Source: Promethearchaeota archaeon (GTDB taxonomy: Archaea > Asgardarchaeota > Lokiarchaeia > Sigynarchaeales > MK-D1). From it: 11,615 bases of DNA. Shown piece after piece: positions 6,280 to 11,615 of this stretch. The notes beneath the pieces were generated by a model. That model made no database searches. It was given only the letters and a program-made list of their open reading frames with translations, and was not told the DNA's origin. The translations under genes were made by a program, and so were the position numbers. Where the stretch lies: the NCBI GenBank assembly GCA_016839385.1, contig JAEOUK010000657.1, positions 1 through 11,615 of the forward strand. The letters are read 5' to 3'. The first letter of the stretch is position 1. Each line of letters begins with the position of its first letter.

Positions 6280-6332
6280 TCAAGCACAATAATCCCTAAC
6301 TAATTATTCGAACCTTGAATGGATTGGCGTTA

Positions 6333-7133
6333 ATGTCGAAACTACGGAAGAAGTCTACTATTGCTGTAATTATACTCATAACTTTATGCGCAGTGGCAGT
6401 TTTTAGCCACTCTACAATATTTGTTGCTGGTTGGGATGATGAAGAACTAACTGCTCCCCTTGGAAACTTACCTATTATAGATGGGAAGCAAGATGCAGCT
6501 TGGTCTTCTTCAAACACTACAGATAATGAAGATCCCGATTTACGCCTAAAAATTATGTTTAATTCTTCCTTCCTGTTCGTGTTGGTTGAAGTAAGGGTTG
6601 CGAATCATAATGATGATGAATATGTAAAATTACTCCTATCCAATGTGACAGATGCAGATCCTGAAGATTTTGTTGATGCAAAATTGATTCAAACACGAAA
6701 TTTCTCGAATTCCTTGACCCGAAGTTACTTTATTGAAGACCAACATTATGATACTGGAGATTATATTGAGGATTCGGAGACAAATTTCGAGGGAGCTGCA
6801 AATGTTTCAACTGGATCAAATACATATAGTTACTATGAATTTAAATTACCTAGTAAAACAATAAATTTTGATTATACCAACGATACTTCTATTGATTTTG
6901 ATAAAACTATTGAACTTACTGTCGAATTTGGAAACCATGAAGAAGGAAAAGATCCCACGGTTCAAACTACGGGTATTGTTGTTATTTCGTTTGACAAGGG
7001 TGAGGGTGAGACCGGCGATATCGAAGAATATCCTATCAACTTGAAGATACTTGCATATATAATATTCTCCGTAGTGGGAGCAGGATTTATTGTAATTATT
7101 ATAATTACTTACCAATCTCGTTCAAAAATCTAA
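6333..7133 (+). CDS. Secreted membrane-anchored protein with CBM9/DOMON-like domain
   Basis: A 266-aa type I membrane protein. It has a basic N-terminus (MSKLRKK), a hydrophobic signal segment (about 9-32), an extracellular domain and one C-terminal membrane helix (about 237-259) followed by QSRSKI in the cytoplasm. The outer domain begins with IIDGKQDAAW (48-57) and continues with LRLKIMFNSSFLFVLVEV, the pattern 'IDGxxDxxW ... vkvxyxxxxLyvlvev' of CBM9-like and DOMON-like beta sandwiches that bind sugars or haem. Six N-x-S/T sequons (at about 61, 77, 104, 123, 157, 183) fit a glycosylated archaeal surface protein. I chose the ATG at 6333 over an upstream TTG at 6315, because it starts the signal peptide cleanly. 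It is followed after 14 nt by a membrane-protein gene, likely in one operon. Ligand unknown. Confidence 0.78.
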   Translation: MSKLRKKSTIAVIILITLCAVAVFSHSTIFVAGWDDEELTAPLGNLPIIDGKQDAAWSSSNTTDNEDPDLRLKIMFNSSFLFVLVEVRVANHNDDEYVKLLLSNVTDADPEDFVDAKLIQTRNFSNSLTRSYFIEDQHYDTGDYIEDSETNFEGAANVSTGSNTYSYYEFKLPSKTINFDYTNDTSIDFDKTIELTVEFGNHEEGKDPTVQTTGIVVISFDKGEGETGDIEEYPINLKILAYIIFSVVGAGFIVIIIITYQSRSKI

Positions 7134-7147
7134 GAGTGTAACAACCT

Positions 7148-7585
7148 ATGGCTAAATATAAAAAATCTAACAAGCGTGCTGAACAAGAAGAAGATACGCG
7201 CAAACATTTAATTGATCAAAAAACTAGCATGTTCAAATCATCGCTACGATCTTTAATTGTTGGTGGAGTATGTTTAGTGCTTTCATTTTTATTTAATGGG
7301 AATATGATCGAAATCGACGTGGATACGGGTTCGGCTATAGATGTTCTTTTAATTTTAATGAAAGCACTCTTTATTACATTGTTTTACACTTTTACTTTAG
7401 TAGGATTGGCAAACACTATGGAATTACGGGGAAAACCTGCTTCGTTCCGAGAAGTAATCATTATTGGAGTAATGGCAATAATACAAGGAGTATTGAATAT
7501 TCCAGTGCTTCTTATCTCTTTATTGGGCATTATACTTGCTACTTTATACCTCTGGGGAATTCAAGTAAAAGTCGAACGTTATTAA
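7148..7585 (+). CDS. Small multi-pass membrane protein of unknown function
   Basis: A 145-aa protein. A charged cytoplasmic N-terminus (about 1-33, KYKKSNKRAEQEEDTRKH) is followed by hydrophobic segments at about 34-50, 64-88, 102-120 and 121-140, so three or four membrane helices, and a short charged tail (KVERY). I recognise no family motif. It sits 14 nt after the secreted CBM9/DOMON-like gene, on the same strand, so the two may act together at the membrane; that is inferred from position only. No downstream oligo-T tract is seen. Confidence 0.72.
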   Translation: MAKYKKSNKRAEQEEDTRKHLIDQKTSMFKSSLRSLIVGGVCLVLSFLFNGNMIEIDVDTGSAIDVLLILMKALFITLFYTFTLVGLANTMELRGKPASFREVIIIGVMAIIQGVLNIPVLLISLLGIILATLYLWGIQVKVERY

Positions 7586-7646
7586 ACCATCCCCAGTAAC
7601 ACCCAAATAATATTTACCTTGAAATTCTCTAACTCCTATTTCCATG

Positions 7647-7662
7647 ATAGTGATCTATAGTG
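7647..7662 (+). promoter_or_regulatory. Candidate RHH operator: direct repeats ATAGTG at 10-bp spacing
   Basis: ATAGTG occurs at 7647-7652 and 7657-7662, exactly one helical turn apart, the second copy covering the GTG start codon of the ribbon-helix-helix gene. Ribbon-helix-helix dimers usually bind short repeats in phase, so autoregulation is plausible. The repeat is short and could arise by chance. Confidence 0.3.
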
Positions 7663-7824
7663 AAACTAGTAACACTAAATATTCCTCAAGCTTATTTAGA
7701 TGGAATTGAAAAATTAGTAGAACAAGAAATTTATCCTAATCGATCTGAAACAATTCGAATTGCTGTACGCGATTTTCTCAGAAAAGAATACAAAGGTCAA
7801 CAAATTTTTAAAAAAAAAAATTAA
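7660..7824 (+). CDS. Ribbon-helix-helix (CopG-family) transcriptional regulator
   Basis: A 54-aa protein starting at GTG and ending with TAA. The sequence shows the full CopG/Arc fold: strand KLVTLNIPQAYLD (2-14), helix 1 GIEKLVEQEIYP (15-26), the NRSE turn (27-30) and helix 2 TIRIAVRDFLRKEY (31-44), with a Lys-rich tail. Strand residues of such dimers enter the DNA major groove. This sequence is very close in form to archaeal proteins of the type 'VTVNIPxxYLxxIDxLVexGxYPNRSEaIRxAIRDLL'. The in-frame TGA at 7651-7653 excludes an earlier start. It is monocistronic in appearance, upstream of the coiled-coil/methyltransferase pair, which it may regulate (inference). ATAGTG repeats over its start suggest autoregulation. 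Confidence 0.9.
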   Translation: MKLVTLNIPQAYLDGIEKLVEQEIYPNRSETIRIAVRDFLRKEYKGQQIFKKKN

Positions 7825-7855
7825 CTCCTTCTGTCTAAAAAAAACCCAAACAAGG

Positions 7856-7861
7856 TATATA
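7856..7861 (+). promoter_or_regulatory. TATA box of the coiled-coil/methyltransferase operon
   Basis: TATATA lies 28 nt before the ATG at 7890. With the usual 25-nt offset, transcription would start a few bases before the ATG, giving a nearly leaderless mRNA. This is consistent with the absence of a Shine-Dalgarno in front of that ATG. Confidence 0.5.
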
Positions 7862-7889
7862 GCGTAGATTTACTCTTTGTAATTTATCC

Positions 7890-8429
7890 ATGGTTTCTCA
7901 AAAAAAACAAGGTTCTACTGATTCTATCGACGAACAAGAGCTAAAGAGCATTCAAAAGGAAATTCAAAAACTATCCAAAATCACCACCAAGCTTCAAACG
8001 AACCAGAAAGCAATGTCGAAAGCATTGAAGGAAATCAACAAAAAAATCAAAGATTTAGTAAACACTGCTAAAGATAATAAAGAAAATATTGAGTTAATAA
8101 ATTCAACGTCTGAAAAAGAATCTCAACAAGAGTCTTTATTATTTTCGAATGGTTCCAAAGAAGATCATGCGGTTATTACCAGAGAAACTTTTGTTGCAGC
8201 AATTAAGACCATTTTACAGGATTTGAAATCTTTTAATCCAAAAGGGTATGTTGATATCAAATCTGTAAAATCTGAGTTTATGAAAAGATTTTATCTCGCA
8301 GATGGAGCCAATTTTGATCACTGGTTGTTGGAAGCTTATTGGACTAACGAAATCGAATTAATTTCAGGTATAAGCGATTATTCGGTGAGGGATATTTACG
8401 ATAATGTGTACCATCACATTAGATATTAA
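7890..8429 (+). CDS. Coiled-coil protein with winged-helix-like C-terminus, coupled to the methyltransferase
   Basis: A 179-aa protein in two parts. Residues about 14-80 are a long Lys/Glu-rich coiled coil (QELKSIQKEIQKLSKITTKL and onward), then a Ser/Glu linker. Residues about 95-179 form a compact region: RETFVAAIKTILQDLKSFNP, KGYVDIKSVKSEFMKRF, DGANFDHWLLEAYW, then a hairpin with ELISGISDY and a final helix. Its order of helices, a DHWLLEAYWTNEI segment and a hairpin resembles a winged helix. I do not recognise the family. The end overlaps the methyltransferase start by 26 nt, so translation is coupled and the proteins may form a complex (inference). It may act as a DNA-binding or specificity partner, or a regulator. 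Confidence 0.74.
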   Translation: MVSQKKQGSTDSIDEQELKSIQKEIQKLSKITTKLQTNQKAMSKALKEINKKIKDLVNTAKDNKENIELINSTSEKESQQESLLFSNGSKEDHAVITRETFVAAIKTILQDLKSFNPKGYVDIKSVKSEFMKRFYLADGANFDHWLLEAYWTNEIELISGISDYSVRDIYDNVYHHIRY

Positions 8430-10452
8430 TTCTAGACCACAAGAATTAGTCTCATTATATGAAAAAACATATGATTTCAAGCAATTTCTTATAATAATTC
8501 GAGATTTTTTTAAAGAAAATCCTGATCAAATCAAAAACCATGCAATTATTGATAAGAATGATTATGCGACATTACTTTCTTCTCTCAATATAATTATTGA
8601 GGAAAAATATCAAAATGAAGAATTAACACAAAAGAGAACTGGGAGGTATTTCACCCCAAAAGGAGTATGCCATTTTATAAATTTACGAGCATTAGAGAAT
8701 TTTTACAAATTTCATCAAAAAAAATTAGAAATCCCTGTTATTTTAGATCCTTCATCAGGATTAGGTAATTTCATTATCGATATGTTTTTCACACTCCTAA
8801 AATCTAACTTAGAAGATCATCCTTCTACAATTGATGTAAAAAATATAACATCTCGGTTATTTTGCTATGAAATCGACAAAAAAATAAATTATTTAAGCCG
8901 AAATTTATTTTTAAGCATTATTACTCTGTTTATTCTTAATGAGGATAGTAAATGCTCCTTCTCTGAAATTAAGAAAATTATTCGCAATAATTTCATCCAT
9001 GATGATTTTTTAAAATCTGACTGTGAATTTAGTCCAAATATTATCATAGGTAATCCTCCATATGTTAGAGTTCATAAAATCGACTCAAAATATAATTCCT
9101 ATTTACGAGAGCACTTTTTTTCTGCGAAATTTGATTTTGATTTATATGTATGTTTTTTTGAAAAAGGATTGAAAATTTTGACATCAGGAGGTATTTTAGG
9201 ATATATTACACCTGAAAAGTTCCTCATACGAAAATATGCAAAGAATTTGAGATTTATATTACTTCGAAATACGGTTTTACTTGAAATTATTGATGTATCT
9301 CGATGTCATGAATTGTTCCACGCCTTTACCTACCCTATCATTACCATATTTAGAAAGACAACTGATCAATTGGATTTCTCCAAGATACATACTAAAGAAT
9401 TATTGACATTAATTACACAATACAATCCTTCAGATGAAATTTATTACGTACGCCCACCAAAATTCACTCAATATCAGCAAAAACAGATCTTTCTTCTATT
9501 AACTGAAGGAGATCCATCCTTTGAATACACGTTCTTGCACAAAGTCTTTAGTAATTCGGATTATGAAAATTTCTATCAAGATCCAAACTATCGATTTACA
9601 TTCATCTTAGACTCCAAAGTGAAAGAATTAGAACGTTTTTTTTCAAAATTCAGTAAATTTATTGATCTGAAACTCTCAATTTTCTGTGGAACACCTCGAT
9701 CCAAATACTATCATCAGATAAAAGAGAATCTCTTTGAAGACAGAAAAGTGCGCCAGGAATATCTAAAATTTATAATTTCAAAAAATATTGCTCCATTCAT
9801 TATTTTCTCTGAACTTCCGATTACTTTCGATAAAAAGAATTTTAAAAATCCTCAATATAAAATTGAAAATGGTGTTTTCACTGAAAATATGATAAATCAA
9901 TTTCAAAAGATCCCTAAAATCATCATAAAAGCAACCTCCAAAAATATCACCGCTGCAATTGATTCATCGGGTTTTTTATTCGTAGGTGCATATGGGATGA
10001 TCTGGGATTCAGATTTTCCTTTTTCCGCTGAGGTTTTATGTGCGATATTAAATTCAGATTTGATTAACTTGTACATCACACACAAATATCAATCATATAT
10101 GGTAAATTCCCAATACTTATCGATAAGCAGCATTTTAATCAATGACATTCCTCTTCCGGGAAAAATAATTGATGGACGTTTTGTACCAGTGTTAGAATTG
10201 TCACAATTCAATCATATTTCAGAAAAAATACAACACCAATACAGTGAACTAAGAAAAATCATTCATAAAATATCTCAAACGGGTTCACTGAGAAAAATCC
10301 GAGATATAAAAAAGATTTTAGATAATACTCAACTTAATATGAAACAACAAGAGAACTTCACTGAAAATATAGAATTAAATAAAATTTCTAATTGTATCAA
10401 GAATATTAACAAATCTGTTGATGGACTTTATGGTATATCTGAAATTGATTAA
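8404..10452 (+). CDS. Adenine-N6 DNA methyltransferase (gamma-class, Eco57I/TaqI-like)
   Basis: A 682-aa methyltransferase with motifs in gamma-class order: motif X RTGRYFTP (78-85), motif I DPSSGLGNF (115-123, SAM binding), motif II YEID (155-158), motif III HDDFL (199-203), motif IV NPPY (217-220, the catalytic motif for adenine N6), then FDLYVCFFEKGLKILTSGGILGYITP (245-270). The rest, about 280-682, is probably the target recognition region with helical segments (HISEKIQHQYSELRKI). The N-terminal 75 residues show no PD-(D/E)XK or other nuclease motif, so it is not an evident type IIG enzyme and is most likely an orphan or a BREX/R-M-like component; no endonuclease gene is adjacent. GGTGAGGG at 8384-8391 provides a ribosome site 12 nt before the ATG. 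It is notably AT-rich, as often in transferred defence genes. The recognition sequence is unknown. Confidence 0.9.
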   Translation: MCTITLDINSRPQELVSLYEKTYDFKQFLIIIRDFFKENPDQIKNHAIIDKNDYATLLSSLNIIIEEKYQNEELTQKRTGRYFTPKGVCHFINLRALENFYKFHQKKLEIPVILDPSSGLGNFIIDMFFTLLKSNLEDHPSTIDVKNITSRLFCYEIDKKINYLSRNLFLSIITLFILNEDSKCSFSEIKKIIRNNFIHDDFLKSDCEFSPNIIIGNPPYVRVHKIDSKYNSYLREHFFSAKFDFDLYVCFFEKGLKILTSGGILGYITPEKFLIRKYAKNLRFILLRNTVLLEIIDVSRCHELFHAFTYPIITIFRKTTDQLDFSKIHTKELLTLITQYNPSDEIYYVRPPKFTQYQQKQIFLLLTEGDPSFEYTFLHKVFSNSDYENFYQDPNYRFTFILDSKVKELERFFSKFSKFIDLKLSIFCGTPRSKYYHQIKENLFEDRKVRQEYLKFIISKNIAPFIIFSELPITFDKKNFKNPQYKIENGVFTENMINQFQKIPKIIIKATSKNITAAIDSSGFLFVGAYGMIWDSDFPFSAEVLCAILNSDLINLYITHKYQSYMVNSQYLSISSILINDIPLPGKIIDGRFVPVLELSQFNHISEKIQHQYSELRKIIHKISQTGSLRKIRDIKKILDNTQLNMKQQENFTENIELNKISNCIKNINKSVDGLYGISEID

Positions 10453-10841
10453 GTAACAAATGCTGTCCAACCAACTGTTTTGATTGTGTGAACCAGTGTT
10501 GCTACTAACATAAATGTTAAGAAAAATATACCTGCTCCTTCTTTCAATATTTCTTTCCATGACCAATTTTCTTTATCATATCTAAATCGGAATAATCCAA
10601 AACTTAAAATCCATGGAAATCCAAACCACATTAGTATCATGTAGATTAACATCCACCATCCTACTAAATCAAACCACAATACACCTAAGAATCCAGAAAT
10701 TGCTCCTGTTATTGCTTTCGCCCAATAAAACTTTTCCTTTTGTCTAGTGATTGCGTCTTTCTCCAGTTCGACTTTTGTCTTTTTCCTTTTAACAATATAT
10801 TTTCCTGCTAGTTTAGATTTATTTCTGATCCTACGAGCCAT
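10449..10841 (-). CDS. Small membrane protein, possibly EMC6-like
   Basis: A 130-aa protein. A strongly basic cytoplasmic N-terminus (RRIRNKSKLAGKYIVKRKK) and a charged helix to about 38 precede three hydrophobic segments: about 41-57 (AKAITGAISGFLGVLWF), 59-83 (VGWWMLIYMILMWFGFPWILSFGLF) and 100-123 (KEGAGIFFLTFMLVATLVHTI). The 'GaisGflGvl' first helix, aromatic second helix and 'KEG...FFLTFMLVATLV' third helix resemble archaeal EMC6-like proteins, which are related to the ER membrane complex subunit EMC6 that aids membrane protein insertion. This is a pattern judgement, not a motif match. It diverges from the RqcH/NEMF gene with 78 nt between starts. Its stop codon overlaps the convergent methyltransferase stop by 3 bases (TTAA). 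Confidence 0.7.
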   Translation of the reverse strand: MARRIRNKSKLAGKYIVKRKKTKVELEKDAITRQKEKFYWAKAITGAISGFLGVLWFDLVGWWMLIYMILMWFGFPWILSFGLFRFRYDKENWSWKEILKEGAGIFFLTFMLVATLVHTIKTVGWTAFVT

Positions 10842-10886
10842 GTGGGTATACTGATCCTATTTGCTGAAATGATAAAATTAGTATAT

Positions 10887-10900
10887 TGTAATTTATTACA
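10887..10900. promoter_or_regulatory. Perfect dyad TGTAAT-TT-ATTACA in the divergent promoter region
   Basis: The 78-bp region between the two divergent start codons contains TGTAAT (10887-10892), two central bases and ATTACA (10895-10900), a perfect 6-bp inverted repeat. It lies 20-33 bp before the RqcH start, where its TATA box would be (GTATATTG at 10881 or TTTATTA in the dyad). It could be an operator that controls one or both genes, or just AT-rich promoter sequence. Confidence 0.32.
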
Positions 10901-10919
10901 TCTAATAAATTCACACTAA

Positions 10920-11615
10920 ATGCGAAAAATGCCTAAGAAAGAATCAACGAAGAAAAATGTATCCAATTTGGACGTGTTTGTAATTGCTAAAGAATTGAAT
11001 TCTATTCTTCAAGATGGATTTATTGATAATGTTTATGAGATTTCTGATAACCTTATCAAAATACGATGCCGAACGAAAGATGGTAAGAAAGATGTAATAC
11101 TAGATGCTTCGAAAAGAATGAATATCACATCCTACAATTATCCTACACCTCCAATACCATCACAATACTGCACTGCATTACGTAAATACCTTAAGGGACG
11201 AAGAATCCAGAGAGTTTACCAATATTATTTAGATCGTATTTTAATATTCGAGCTAGCTAGTAAAACAGGAGAACCTTGGAAATTCATTGTCGAAATGTTC
11301 CTTGGTGGAAATTTTCTGCTGATAGACGGGGACAATCGCATTTTCATGGCCAAACATTATAAAATATACAAAGATCGCAGAATATTGGCTAAAGCAGATT
11401 TTGTCTATCCGCCTCAAAACGAAAAAAATTTTTTTAATATGGCTTTAGAGGATTTACTATCGATTTTACAAACCTCAGATACAGATTTGGTAAGGACAAT
11501 CTCAAAAAATAGTGGTCTAGTCGGATATATTGCTGAAGAAATGTGCAAACTTGCAAATCTCGATAAAAATATGGATGAAAATTCAGTAAAAAAAGGTGAT
11601 GCAAGGTCATTGTTC
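10920..11615 (+). CDS. rqcH: RqcH/NEMF-family (NFACT) ribosome quality-control protein, 5' part
   Basis: The first 232 residues of a gene that runs off the window. The N-terminus is basic (MRKMPKKESTKKN), then the NFACT-N domain begins: LDVFVIAKELNSIL, DNVYEISDNLIKIRCRT, KKDVILDASKRMNITSY, PTPPIPSQYCTALRKYLKGR, RIQRVYQYYLDRILIFELA and FIVEMFLGGNFLLIDGDNRI. The 'P.iPs.y...LRKyLkGrri..v.Q...DRi' and 'GGNflLiDgdnrI' patterns are hallmarks of the family, whose archaeal members bind obstructed 60S/50S-type subunits carrying peptidyl-tRNA and direct Ala tailing of stalled peptides. The DNA-glycosylase-like, coiled-coil and NFACT-R parts lie outside. ATG at 10920 was chosen; a second ATG (residue 4) is possible. 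It diverges from an EMC6-like gene. Confidence 0.9.
   Translation, partial: MRKMPKKESTKKNVSNLDVFVIAKELNSILQDGFIDNVYEISDNLIKIRCRTKDGKKDVILDASKRMNITSYNYPTPPIPSQYCTALRKYLKGRRIQRVYQYYLDRILIFELASKTGEPWKFIVEMFLGGNFLLIDGDNRIFMAKHYKIYKDRRILAKADFVYPPQNEKNFFNMALEDLLSILQTSDTDLVRTISKNSGLVGYIAEEMCKLANLDKNMDENSVKKGDARSLF

Noticed and set aside
6846..7115. Antisense ORF opposite the secreted-protein gene
   Set aside because: Low-complexity Asn/Tyr/Ser translation typical of a shadow frame in AT-rich coding sequence.
8404..8630. Type IIG restriction enzyme with fused nuclease
   Set aside because: The N-terminal 75 residues before motif X contain no PD-(D/E)XK pattern and are too short for that domain.
8999..9020. 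Second box C/D-like pattern (ATGATGA followed by CTGA) inside the methyltransferase gene
   Set aside because: It encodes motif III residues HDDFLKSD, has no C'/D pair, no terminal stem and a low-complexity 'guide'; chance in AT-rich coding sequence.

Overview
The window looks like a low-GC archaeal chromosome, quite possibly from an Asgard-type lineage. Supporting signs are a Roadblock/LC7 protein, a two-guide box C/D RNA, a CopG-type ribbon-helix-helix protein, an archaeal RqcH/NEMF (NFACT) protein, TATA-like promoter elements, GGAGG-type ribosome binding sites, and a four-domain 2-oxoacid:ferredoxin oxidoreductase. The Asgard placement is inference; no rRNA or other marker gene is present to settle it.

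Layout. Positions 1-1283 (+) hold a tight cluster of three small proteins: a winged-helix-like protein, a two-domain protein with an ACT-like C-terminus, and a clear winged-helix protein. Directly after the third stop codon (1285-1370) lies a well-formed box C/D sRNA that I read from sequence alone: exact C and D boxes, two 12-nt guides, a 10-bp terminal stem and an internal kink-turn. A Roadblock protein (1440-1841) and a RecB/PD-(D/E)XK-like nuclease with an HTH-like N-terminus (1951-2823) follow. From 6082 down to 2837 (-) runs a three-gene operon for a pyruvate/2-oxoacid:ferredoxin oxidoreductase, in the order gamma-delta fusion, alpha, beta. Positions 6333-7585 (+) encode a secreted, membrane-anchored CBM9/DOMON-like protein and a small multi-pass membrane protein. 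At 7660-7824 is an unlisted 54-aa ribbon-helix-helix regulator. At 7890-10452 a coiled-coil protein overlaps a gamma-type (NPPY) adenine-N6 DNA methyltransferase. The last part has an EMC6-like small membrane protein (10449-10841, -) diverging from the 5' part of an RqcH/NEMF gene (10920 to the window end, +).

Most striking points. (1) The oxidoreductase beta subunit is circularly permuted: the half that normally comes second (YDNEAFMNTG, SPCPRGW) comes first, and the normal N-terminal half (CPGCG, CLEV, GDG) comes second, all in one open frame. The new ends fall inside the thiamine-pyrophosphate binding motif, while all four predicted [4Fe-4S] cysteines are kept. (2) The gamma-delta subunit has no ATG/GTG/TTG that includes its conserved RGGQGG nucleotide-binding motif; a CTG with a well-placed Shine-Dalgarno is the best start. 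(3) The C/D RNA sits between a stop codon and the next gene's TATA box and shares sequence with that box.

Functional links: the oxidoreductase genes form one enzyme. The methyltransferase and its coiled-coil neighbour look translationally coupled. The RqcH and EMC6-like genes share a short divergent promoter region with a perfect dyad. The three small upstream proteins look like a regulatory operon of unknown target.
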